Positions 52,153 through 59,658 of a stretch of 64,000 nucleotides of DNA are shown here, in pieces. The notes under the pieces are model-generated. The model ran no database searches and was not told where the DNA came from. It was given only the letters and a program-made list of their open reading frames with translations. Each line of letters opens with the position of its first letter. Position 1 is the stretch's first letter. The translations under genes and the position numbers were made by a program. The DNA is from JAYWXI01 sp036016955 (GTDB lineage Bacteria; Bacteroidota; Bacteroidia; Flavobacteriales; Weeksellaceae): positions 208,785 to 272,784 of the forward strand of contig NZ_JAYWXI010000002.1 of NCBI RefSeq assembly GCF_036016955.1, written 5' to 3'.

Positions 52153-53760
52153 ATGAAAAACATCAAGATCATTCAGGAATTGCACGAGCTGGGTATCACG
52201 GGCTACCATGAAGTGGTTTACAACCCTACCTACGAGGAACTTTTCAAGGCGGAAACCTCCAAGAAAAATCAGGGGTACGAGAAAGGGGCTGTAACGGAAT
52301 CGGGTGCGGTGGCTGTAAAAACGGGTATTTTCACTGGACGTTCACCTAAAGATAGATATATTGTAAAGGATGATGTAACCAAAGATACGATTTGTTGGGA
52401 CGGGAAGGTTAATTTTCCGACCACTCCGGAGATTTTCAAATCTTGTAAGGATTTGGTGTTGAAGCAGCTTTCTTCATCCAAGAAGTTGTATGTGGTGGAT
52501 GCTTTTTGCGGGACTAATCCGGATACTCGTCTGAAGGTTCGTTTTGTGATGGAGGTGGCTTGGCAGGCTCACTTTGTGACCAATATGTTCATCCGTCCTT
52601 CCAATTACGAACTGGAGCACTTTGGTAAGCCGGATTTCATTGTGATGAACGGTTCCAAAACCACGAACCCGAATTGGAAAGAGCAGGGGCTTAACTCTGA
52701 AAACTTCGTGATGTTTAACTTGACCGAGAAAATTCAGATTATCGGTGGAACTTGGTACGGAGGGGAGATGAAGAAAGGAATGTTCGCGATGATGAATTAC
52801 TATCTTCCGCTTAAAGGAATGGCTTCAATGCACTGTTCGGCCAATGTGGGCGAAAAAGGCGATGTGGCTCTTTTCTTCGGATTGTCGGGTACGGGTAAGA
52901 CTACGCTTTCGGCGGATCCTAAGCGTTACCTTATCGGGGACGACGAGCATGGTTGGGACGATAATGGGGTATTCAACTATGAAGGCGGTTGTTATGCGAA
53001 GGTGATTGATCTTACGGAGGAGAAAGAACCGGATATCTACAGAGCGATTAAGAGGGATGCGTTGTTGGAGAACGTGGTGGTGAACGAGTACGGAGAAATC
53101 GACTATAAAGACAACTCCATTACGGAAAACACGAGAGTATCTTATCCTATTTACCATATCAACAAGATTGTGTTGCCTTCTAAGGCGGGGCATGCGAAGA
53201 AGATTGTTTATCTTTCGGCGGATGCTTTCGGGGTATTGCCTCCGGTTTCTTTATTGAATGAGGATCAGGCTCAGTACCACTTCTTGTGTGGTTATACGTC
53301 TAAGTTGGCGGGTACGGAGCGAGGAATTACCGAGCCTCAGCCGTCGTTTTCACCGGCGTTTGGAGAGGCGTTTTTGACGCTTCATCCGACGATGTACTCC
53401 AAAACGCTTATCGGAAAGATGAAGGAGCATGGTGCGAAGGCTTATTTGGTGAATACGGGATGGAACGGAACCGGCAAGCGTATTTCGCTTAAAGATACTA
53501 GAGCGATTATTGATGCGATTATCGACGGATCGATTGATAATGCGCCTAAAGCGACTATTCCGATCATGAATTTGGAAATTCCTACGGCATTACCTAATGT
53601 TTCTGAGGGCATTTTGGATCCTCGGGATACGTATGCGGATGCTTCGGAATGGGAAGCGAAAGCGAAGGATTTGGCTGCGAGATACATCAAAAACTTCGAG
53701 CAGTATTGCGATAACGAAGATGCTAAAAAATTGGTTGCTGCAGGGCCTCAGTTGCCTTAG
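52153..53760 (+). CDS. pckA: Phosphoenolpyruvate carboxykinase (ATP)
   Basis: A 535-residue enzyme interconverting oxaloacetate plus ATP and phosphoenolpyruvate plus CO2. FTGRSPKDRYIV binds substrate, GLSGTGKTT (243-251, Lys249) is the kinase-1a loop, and LIGDDEHGWDDNGVFNYEGG is the kinase-2/metal site. Full length. It is gluconeogenic or anaplerotic and a user of CO2, so it could benefit from the carbonic anhydrases, though they are far away. It is a single-gene unit with its own promoter and terminator. Confidence 0.98.
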   Translation: MKNIKIIQELHELGITGYHEVVYNPTYEELFKAETSKKNQGYEKGAVTESGAVAVKTGIFTGRSPKDRYIVKDDVTKDTICWDGKVNFPTTPEIFKSCKDLVLKQLSSSKKLYVVDAFCGTNPDTRLKVRFVMEVAWQAHFVTNMFIRPSNYELEHFGKPDFIVMNGSKTTNPNWKEQGLNSENFVMFNLTEKIQIIGGTWYGGEMKKGMFAMMNYYLPLKGMASMHCSANVGEKGDVALFFGLSGTGKTTLSADPKRYLIGDDEHGWDDNGVFNYEGGCYAKVIDLTEEKEPDIYRAIKRDALLENVVVNEYGEIDYKDNSITENTRVSYPIYHINKIVLPSKAGHAKKIVYLSADAFGVLPPVSLLNEDQAQYHFLCGYTSKLAGTERGITEPQPSFSPAFGEAFLTLHPTMYSKTLIGKMKEHGAKAYLVNTGWNGTGKRISLKDTRAIIDAIIDGSIDNAPKATIPIMNLEIPTALPNVSEGILDPRDTYADASEWEAKAKDLAARYIKNFEQYCDNEDAKKLVAAGPQLP

Positions 53761-53782
53761 TAGGTTGGCGTTTTCGATCATG

Positions 53783-53817
53783 AAAAATCCTCAGACTTTG
53801 GGTCTGAGGATTTTTTT
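53783..53817 (+). terminator. Terminator of pckA
   Basis: The stem AAATCCTCAGAC / GTCTGAGGATTT with a 5-base loop is followed by Ts. It could also act on aroQ transcripts from the other strand because the left arm begins with AAAAA. Confidence 0.88.
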
Positions 53818-53835
53818 GTTAAGTTCTTATCTTAT

Positions 53836-54273
53836 TTATTTAACGGTGTTTTGGAGAGTGTTTTTTGTCAAATAAATGGCGGCCAAGCGGTAACCTTCGA
53901 CGCCGAATCCCGATAAAACGGCATCGGTATGGGGGGCGGTAACGGATTTCTGCCTGAAAGGCTCTCTTTTATAGATTGGGCTGATGTGCACTTCGACTTT
54001 TGGGCAGAGGATGTTTTTAAGGCAATCGGCTAAAGCATAGGAATAATGGGTAAAGGCTCCGGGATTGATGATTAAAGCATCATAGTCGGTGTCCTGAAGG
54101 CGGTCGATCAGTGCGCCTTCGTGATTGGATTGGAAGTAGTCGATGGTAGCGGTTTGGGCAAATTCGTCTTTCAATGCGCTTAGAACATCGGTCATGGAAA
54201 CCGTGCCGTAGATTTCGGGTTCTCTTGTCCCGAGAAGGTTTAGATTAGGGCCGTTAACGATCAGTAGCTTCAT
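53836..54273 (-). CDS. aroQ: Type II 3-dehydroquinate dehydratase
   Basis: A 145-residue enzyme of the shikimate pathway. MKLLIVNGPNLNLLGTREPE with the catalytic Tyr in IYG, NHEGALIDRLQD, and IINPGAFTHYSYALAD are all type II signatures. VEVHISPIYKREPFRQKSV completes the active-site lid. Single gene, convergent with pckA. Confidence 0.97.
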   Translation of the reverse strand: MKLLIVNGPNLNLLGTREPEIYGTVSMTDVLSALKDEFAQTATIDYFQSNHEGALIDRLQDTDYDALIINPGAFTHYSYALADCLKNILCPKVEVHISPIYKREPFRQKSVTAPHTDAVLSGFGVEGYRLAAIYLTKNTLQNTVK

Positions 54274-54355
54274 TCTTTTTTTATCAAAGATAAGGATTTC
54301 GATAGAGAACGGCCGTGGAAATTTGGTGGCTTTTGTGAGGTTTTTATCGGGGAAT

Positions 54356-54387
54356 AAAAAAACGAGCTTTGATATAAAGCTCGTTTT
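54356..54387 (-). terminator. Terminator of topA
   Basis: Stem AAACGAGCTTT / AAAGCTCGTTT with a 5-base loop. On the minus strand it is followed by a seven-T run (plus-strand As at 54356-54362). Confidence 0.85.
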
Positions 54388-54393
54388 GCGGGT

Positions 54394-56913
54394 TTATTTT
54401 TTCTTTGCCGAGGTTTTTCGTGTGGTTTTTTTCTTTTCGGCAAAAGCATTTTTGTCTTGTTCGGTAATCCATTTTTTCACGTCTTCAAGGGAGACTTGGG
54501 CTAACTCTTCGGCGGTGTATTTCTCGTCGTTTTTGTTTTTTGGGATTTTGAAATTGGTTTTTCCGAACTTGATGAAAGGTCCCCAGCGGCCGTTTTCAAT
54601 GGCTATTTTTTCTTTTTCCCATTGTTGGATGTAGCGGTTGGCTTCTTTTTCCAACTTGGCCTCGATTAATTCATTGACGTCGCTCTGCGAAAGGTTTTCA
54701 AAATCGTATCTTTTGGGGATGTTGACGTAAATGTTCTGGTATTTGATGAAAGGGCCGAAGCGTCCGGTGCCTTTGGTTACGGGCTCTCCTTTGAAGGTGG
54801 CAATGGGGCGGTCGGCTTCTATCTTTTCACGGATGGCTTCTTCGGCGGTTTCTTGGGTTACGGAAAAAGGATCGGTGCCTCTTCCTAGGGAAATGAATGT
54901 TTCGCCCCATTTCACGTACGGGCCGTATCTTCCTACGCCCACCGAAACGGGCTGCCCTTGAAATTCCTTTAGGTCAAACGGAATTTTGAAGAGTTCTAAG
55001 GCTTCTTCCAAGGAAATGGTGGCGATGTTTTGTCCCGGAAGCAGGGAGGCGTAAGCCGGCTTTTCTTCCTCGCTGTTTTCTCCGATTTGAATCATGGCGC
55101 CGTAGCGTCCCATTCTTGCGTATACGTTTTTTCCGGTTTTAGGGTCTTTGCCGAGCAGTCTTTCGCCTGTGGCTCGGTCGGCGTGTTCTTCTACGTCCTG
55201 AATTCTCGGATGGAAAAAATCGTAAAAATCCGTCATGACGTTTTTCCACCTTTTATCTCCGCTGGCGATTTCGTCAAACTCTTGCTCGACTTTTGCGGTA
55301 AAGCCAAAATCTAAGATTTCGGCGAAATTTTCGGTCAGAAATTCGTTCACAACTTCTCCGATGTCGGTAGGGACGAATTTGTTTTTGTCTCCACCGAATT
55401 TTTCGGTCAGAATTTCTTTTTTTACAGCGGTTTTTCCCAATGTCATTTTCACGATTTCGCGTTCTTGAGGGAGAATTTCCCTTTTATCGACATACTCGCG
55501 ATTTTGGATGGTTTGGATGGTCGGGGCATAGGTGGAGGGTCTTCCGATGCCCAGTTCTTCCAATTTTTTCACCAAACCGGCTTCGGTGTATCGGGCTGGT
55601 GGGCGGGAAAACTTCTCGGTTGCTGTAATGGCTTTGTATTCCAAGGTTTCCCCCACAGCAACTTTGGGAAGATTTTTTTCGCTGTCGTCTTCATGGTCTT
55701 CGTCTTTGGTAATGCCATAGACTTTAAGGAAGCCGTCGAATACGATGACTTCGCCCTGAGCTTCAAAGCTGGCAGGAAGCGTCGGATGACCTATTTCGAT
55801 AACGGTTTTTTCGATTTCGGCATTGGCCATTTGAGAGGCCAGTGTCCGCTTGTAGATGAGTTGGTAGAGTTTATTCAGTTGGGCATCTCCGATGGATTTT
55901 ACCGAAAAATCCGTGGGACGGATGGCTTCGTGGGCTTCCTGAGCCGAGGAGGATTTGGTGGTATAATTCCTCGGTTTGGAATATTTCTCTCCAAACTCCG
56001 AGACGATATGGGCTTTGGCTCCGTTAATGGCTTCTTGCGAAAGGTTGACCGAGTCGGTTCTCATATAGGTGATGTACCCTTCTTCGTAAAGCCTTTGAGC
56101 CACGCGCATGGTTGTGGTTACCCCGTAACCGAGACGGTTGGAGGCTTCCTGCTGGAGGGTTGATGTAGTGAACGGAGCCGAGGCGGATCGGGTTCCTGGT
56201 TTTTTTTCCACATTCAAAACGGAGAAAGCCGTAGTTTGACACTGTTCAAGAAAGGCATGAGCGTCGTTTTCCTGCGTGAAATCTTTTTTGAATTTAGCGT
56301 TTATTTTTTGTTTTTCTGCGTTTAGAAAATCGCCTTCGATTTTAAATACGGAAGAGGCTTGGAAATCGCGAATTTCCTTTTCTCTTTCCACAATCAATCT
56401 TACCGCAACGGATTGAACTCTTCCGGCGGAAAGCCCAGTTTTGATTTTTTTCCAAAGGACGGGAGACATTTCAAAACCCACGATTCGGTCCAATACGCGG
56501 CGGGCCTGTTGGGCATTGACGAGATTTTGGTCGATGTTTCTAGGGTTTTCAATGGCTTTCAGGATGGCGTTTTTCGTGATTTCGTGAAAAACGATGCGTT
56601 TGGTGTTTTCGTCCTTTAAGTTGAGTTCTTGGGCCAAATGCCAAGCGATGGCTTCCCCTTCGCGGTCCTCATCGGAGGCCAGCCATACCGTCTCGGCTTT
56701 TTTCACGGCTTCTTTCAGTTCTGCGACAATTTTCTTTTTGTCGGCAGAGACTTCGTAGTCGGGTGAGAAGGTTTCCAAGTCGATTCCCATGCCTTTTTTT
56801 GGCAAGTCGCGGATGTGTCCGAAGCTGGATTTGACTTGAAAATCTTTTCCGAGGTATTTTTGTATTGTTTTAGCCTTGGCGGGAGACTCTACGATGACGA
56901 GGTTTTTTGACAT
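54394..56913 (-). CDS. topA: DNA topoisomerase I
   Basis: An 839-residue type IA topoisomerase that relaxes negative supercoils. The Toprim domain opens with NLVIVESPAKAKTIQKYLG and has LASDEDREGEAIAWHL with the acidic metal triad. The nucleophile is Tyr283 in ITYMRTDSV. In place of tetracysteine zinc fingers, the C-terminal about 250 residues carry at least four repeats with the core G-R-Y/F/W-G (RMGRYGAMIQIG; VGVGRYGPYVKWG; GTGRFGPFIKYQ; ENGRWGPFIKFG) and a basic tail (TTRKTSAKKK). A good promoter lies just upstream. Confidence 0.97.
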   Translation of the reverse strand: MSKNLVIVESPAKAKTIQKYLGKDFQVKSSFGHIRDLPKKGMGIDLETFSPDYEVSADKKKIVAELKEAVKKAETVWLASDEDREGEAIAWHLAQELNLKDENTKRIVFHEITKNAILKAIENPRNIDQNLVNAQQARRVLDRIVGFEMSPVLWKKIKTGLSAGRVQSVAVRLIVEREKEIRDFQASSVFKIEGDFLNAEKQKINAKFKKDFTQENDAHAFLEQCQTTAFSVLNVEKKPGTRSASAPFTTSTLQQEASNRLGYGVTTTMRVAQRLYEEGYITYMRTDSVNLSQEAINGAKAHIVSEFGEKYSKPRNYTTKSSSAQEAHEAIRPTDFSVKSIGDAQLNKLYQLIYKRTLASQMANAEIEKTVIEIGHPTLPASFEAQGEVIVFDGFLKVYGITKDEDHEDDSEKNLPKVAVGETLEYKAITATEKFSRPPARYTEAGLVKKLEELGIGRPSTYAPTIQTIQNREYVDKREILPQEREIVKMTLGKTAVKKEILTEKFGGDKNKFVPTDIGEVVNEFLTENFAEILDFGFTAKVEQEFDEIASGDKRWKNVMTDFYDFFHPRIQDVEEHADRATGERLLGKDPKTGKNVYARMGRYGAMIQIGENSEEEKPAYASLLPGQNIATISLEEALELFKIPFDLKEFQGQPVSVGVGRYGPYVKWGETFISLGRGTDPFSVTQETAEEAIREKIEADRPIATFKGEPVTKGTGRFGPFIKYQNIYVNIPKRYDFENLSQSDVNELIEAKLEKEANRYIQQWEKEKIAIENGRWGPFIKFGKTNFKIPKNKNDEKYTAEELAQVSLEDVKKWITEQDKNAFAEKKKTTRKTSAKKK

Positions 56914-56926
56914 CCTGTTTTTTTTG

Positions 56927-56956
56927 CAAAAGTAGAGTTTTTTTTACTTTTCCCAA
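56927..56956 (-). promoter_or_regulatory. Promoter of topA
   Basis: On the minus strand, TTG (56956-56954), 19 bases, then TACTTTTG (56934-56927), a full match to TTG-N17-20-TAnnTTTG, 13 bases before the start codon. Confidence 0.65.
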
Positions 56957-56971
56957 TTGTTTAGACAAGAA

Positions 56972-57003
56972 TAAGGCTTATTTACCGAAATAAATAAGCC
57001 TTA
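56972..57003 (-). terminator. Terminator of ctlX
   Basis: A perfect 13-bp inverted repeat TAAGGCTTATTTA / TAAATAAGCCTTA with a 6-base loop. On the minus strand it is followed by TTCTTG, so the U-run is weak. Confidence 0.7.
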
Positions 57004-57028
57004 ATGGTTTCGATTTTATAAAAAAGCA

Positions 57029-57952
57029 CTATTCTTTGGGAAGAAAAACTTCAGCCAGCATGCATCTTGCACTTCCGCCGCCGTTGGTTTCAATGGTTTG
57101 AAGGTCGGAATAAAGGATTTCGGAATAATTTTCGATGGCGTCAATCTGCGCTTTGGTAAGCGACTGGTAGGCGCTTTGGCTCATGACCAAAAAGGTTTGG
57201 CCTTCGCTATTGTTTAATTGGAGCATGTTGCCGGCAAACTGCTGCATTTGTTCTTCCGAAATGGAGATGATTTCTTTACCGCTGTTTTGGATGACGGAAG
57301 AAACGTAAGCTCTTTCTTCGGCATTGTCGATGCAGTCTAAACAGATGACGACGAAACGATCGGCCACGCACATCATAACATTGGTATGGTAGATGGGGAG
57401 GCGTTCGTTGCCTGCGGTTTGGAAGCTGTGGAAGACCACGGGTTCGTAACCTATTTTTCCGCAGAATTCACGGAAAAGTTTTTCGTCCAACCTCAGGGAT
57501 ACGGAGCCGTAAGCCAAGCGGTTGTCGTGGTCGAAAATCATACTTCCGGTTCCTTCAAGGAAGAGCTCCTCGTTTTCGTAGTGGGAAAGATCTTGGATTT
57601 CGTTGATTTTAAAACCTGAAGCTTTTACGGCTTCGATGATTTCGGGTCTTCTCTCGTCTCTTCGGTTGGGGGCGAACATCGGATAGAGAAAAACTCTTCC
57701 GTCCTGTCCGAAGCTTACCCAGTTGTTTGGGAAGATGGAGTCGGGGGTGTGGGGTTCCAAGGTGTCTTTTACGGTAATAACGCGAATGCCCTTTGAGCGG
57801 AGTTTTTCCACAAAACGATTGAATTCTTCAAGGGCTTTGGTTTGGGTGTCGCTGTTTTCCGAATTGACTTGAAAGTAATTGTTTTTTGCGGTTTGGGCGT
57901 TGTAACCGAACGCGATGGGTTCGATCATGAGGACGGTATCCGTTGTTTGCAT
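57029..57952 (-). CDS. ctlX: Amidinotransferase-fold hydrolase CtlX
   Basis: A 307-residue protein of the arginine deiminase/amidinotransferase superfamily. MIEPIAFGYNAQTAKNNYFQ, TPDSIFPNNWVSFGQDGRVF and YPMFAPNRRDERRPEII are the CtlX landmarks. NGGGSARCMLAEVFLP near the end holds the catalytic Cys at about 297. The name reflects a proposed link to citrulline use; the substrate is uncertain. I start at ATG 57952. A TATTTTTG box (57980-57973, minus) lies upstream. It is divergent from cutC. Confidence 0.88.
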   Translation of the reverse strand: MQTTDTVLMIEPIAFGYNAQTAKNNYFQVNSENSDTQTKALEEFNRFVEKLRSKGIRVITVKDTLEPHTPDSIFPNNWVSFGQDGRVFLYPMFAPNRRDERRPEIIEAVKASGFKINEIQDLSHYENEELFLEGTGSMIFDHDNRLAYGSVSLRLDEKLFREFCGKIGYEPVVFHSFQTAGNERLPIYHTNVMMCVADRFVVICLDCIDNAEERAYVSSVIQNSGKEIISISEEQMQQFAGNMLQLNNSEGQTFLVMSQSAYQSLTKAQIDAIENYSEILYSDLQTIETNGGGSARCMLAEVFLPKE

Positions 57953-58093
57953 TGTTATTTTTTTAATTTTTACAAAAATAGTCAATAAAATTGATTAAAT
58001 TTAGGATTCGGATTTCGGTTCGTATTCTGTGGGCGAGAAAGCCAAGAAGGTGAGGATGAATCGAGAAGTTCGTTAGAAATAAAAGAAAATTTT

Positions 58094-58753
58094 ATGCTTG
58101 AGATTGCTTGTTTTGAAATGACTTCTGCCGAGACGGCATTGCGTTCGGTGGCGGATCGGATTGAATTTTGTACGCAGCAGCAACAGGGAGGATTAACGCC
58201 TAATATTGATGAATTTCGTTATCTGAAGTCCATTTCGGATAAGCCTATTTATGTAATGATCCGTCCGAAAGGAGGTTCGTTTCTGTATTCGGATCAGGAA
58301 TTTTTGCAGATGCAGAAGGATTTGACGGCGTTTAAGGCTTCGGGAGCGGACGGTTTTGTTTTCGGGATTTTGAACTCGGGCAATCGTGTCGATAAAGAAA
58401 GAAATCTTCGGTTGGTGGACCTTGCCGGAGAGGTGCCATGTACTTTTCACCGTGCGGTGGATCGTACACCTGATTTGGAGGCTTCAATGGAAACGATTAT
58501 CGAGCTGGGATTTCGTTCGGTGCTGACTTCGGGGGGAGCCGAAAACGCAATGAAGGGCAAGGAAAAGCTAAGGGCGTTAGTCGCCCGGTATGCCGGCCGT
58601 ATTTCGGTTTTGATCGGTGGGGGAGTGCGTGCTGATAACATTGCGGAACTGAAAGCCTTTACCGGTGCGGAGCACTTTCATTCTTCGGCAATTCCTCCCT
58701 ATGAGATGTTTGCCAGCGACGAAGAAATTAAAAGGATGAAAAAAAATCTATAG
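58094..58753 (+). CDS. cutC: CutC family protein
   Basis: A 219-residue TIM-barrel protein. LEIACFEMTSAETAL, RIEFCTQQQQGGLTPN, VMIRPKGGSFLYSD, TFHRAVDRTPD and VLTSGGAENAMKG are the successive CutC motifs, and HFHSSAIPPYE is the usual end. CutC was linked to copper tolerance; direct enzymatic activity is unproven. The stop codon lies inside the terminator stem that follows. Confidence 0.93.
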   Translation: MLEIACFEMTSAETALRSVADRIEFCTQQQQGGLTPNIDEFRYLKSISDKPIYVMIRPKGGSFLYSDQEFLQMQKDLTAFKASGADGFVFGILNSGNRVDKERNLRLVDLAGEVPCTFHRAVDRTPDLEASMETIIELGFRSVLTSGGAENAMKGKEKLRALVARYAGRISVLIGGGVRADNIAELKAFTGAEHFHSSAIPPYEMFASDEEIKRMKKNL

Positions 58754-58774
58754 CATTCTGCTATAGATTTTTTA
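58744..58774. terminator. Bidirectional terminator between cutC and the small membrane protein gene
   Basis: A 12-bp stem AAATCTATAGCA / TGCTATAGATTT with a 3-base loop, A-rich before and T-rich after. It overlaps the cutC stop codon (58751-58753). Confidence 0.85.
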
Positions 58775-58783
58775 TTTTTTCAG

Positions 58784-59212
58784 TCAGTTTTTTCTTTTTT
58801 TTCTTTCATAAAGGACTTCGGTTATTTTGCCGCCGACCCACGAGAAAGGGAAGAACGTCAGAAAGATGCAAATCTTATAAAACGTGGGATGGTAGGGGAA
58901 GATAATGATGTCCATCATGGCGATGAACAAAAGGATGAAGCCGATTAGAATAGCATAAGCCACTTTGGCGTATTTTACGATGACGGCTGTGGCTACCCCT
59001 CCTATGGTGGCGGCTATGCCGGAAAGAAATAGCAGAAATGCAAAAAAGCCGTTGTTGTTTCTCATGGAATACAAAAATTTCTCCCAGGTTTGGAACGGGG
59101 AAATTCTCTCGTAGGTAATCCAGTCGGGGTTGATTCTCACGCCCAAAGAAATAATAAGCGCCGAGACACACAAGCCGACAAGGACGGCAAACGTATTCCT
59201 TAGAAAACTCAT
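58784..59212 (-). CDS. Small inner-membrane protein of unknown function
   Basis: A 142-residue protein with four hydrophobic segments (NTFAVLVGLCVSALIISLG; FFAFLLFLSGIAATIGGVA; YAILIGFILLFIAMMDIIIF; ICIFLTFFPFSWVGGKITEV) and a basic C-terminus. I start at ATG 59212, which begins MSFLRNTFAVL. I do not recognise a characterised family; it looks like a conserved flavobacterial membrane protein. It lies 7 bp after ridA on the same strand. Confidence 0.7.
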   Translation of the reverse strand: MSFLRNTFAVLVGLCVSALIISLGVRINPDWITYERISPFQTWEKFLYSMRNNNGFFAFLLFLSGIAATIGGVATAVIVKYAKVAYAILIGFILLFIAMMDIIIFPYHPTFYKICIFLTFFPFSWVGGKITEVLYERKKRKN

Positions 59213-59219
59213 TTGATTT

Positions 59220-59600
59220 TTAAAACTGGTGGGCAATCATGGATATTTCGACCTCAACGTTTTTGGGCAGGCAGGACACCTGTACGGTCTCTCTTGCGGG
59301 GTAGTTGTCGGGGTCCAGGTATTCGGCATAGACGGCATTCATGGCGGCAAAATCGTCCATGTTTTTAAGGAAGATGGTGGCTTTTACCACGTTGCTGAAC
59401 GTCATTCCTGCGGCCGAGAGTATAGCCTGAAGGTTTTTCATGACTTGGTGGGTGGCTTCTTCGATGCCCTCCAGTAATTTGCCCGTTGAAGGATCCATGG
59501 GCAGTTGCCCCGAAATGTAAAGTACACCGTTTACCATATTGGCTTGGGCGTAAGGGCCTATGGCTGCCGGAGCCTCGGAGGTGGAAATAATCTGTTTCAT
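59220..59600 (-). CDS. ridA: RidA family reactive enamine/imine deaminase
   Basis: A 126-residue protein that hydrolyses reactive 2-aminoacrylate-type enamines. I start at ATG 59600 (MKQIISTSEAPAAIGPYAQA). Key motifs are GVLYISGQLPMDP, ATHQVMKNLQAILSAAGM and YPARETVQVSCLPKNVEVEI, with the conserved Arg in P-A-R-E. It is soluble and likely trimeric. It lies between lptD and the small membrane protein on the same strand. Confidence 0.95.
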   Translation of the reverse strand: MKQIISTSEAPAAIGPYAQANMVNGVLYISGQLPMDPSTGKLLEGIEEATHQVMKNLQAILSAAGMTFSNVVKATIFLKNMDDFAAMNAVYAEYLDPDNYPARETVQVSCLPKNVEVEISMIAHQF

Positions 59601-59658
59601 TAGGGTCGGATTTATTTTGTCCCGCAAATATAATCAATATTATGCTAGATGAAAAGCC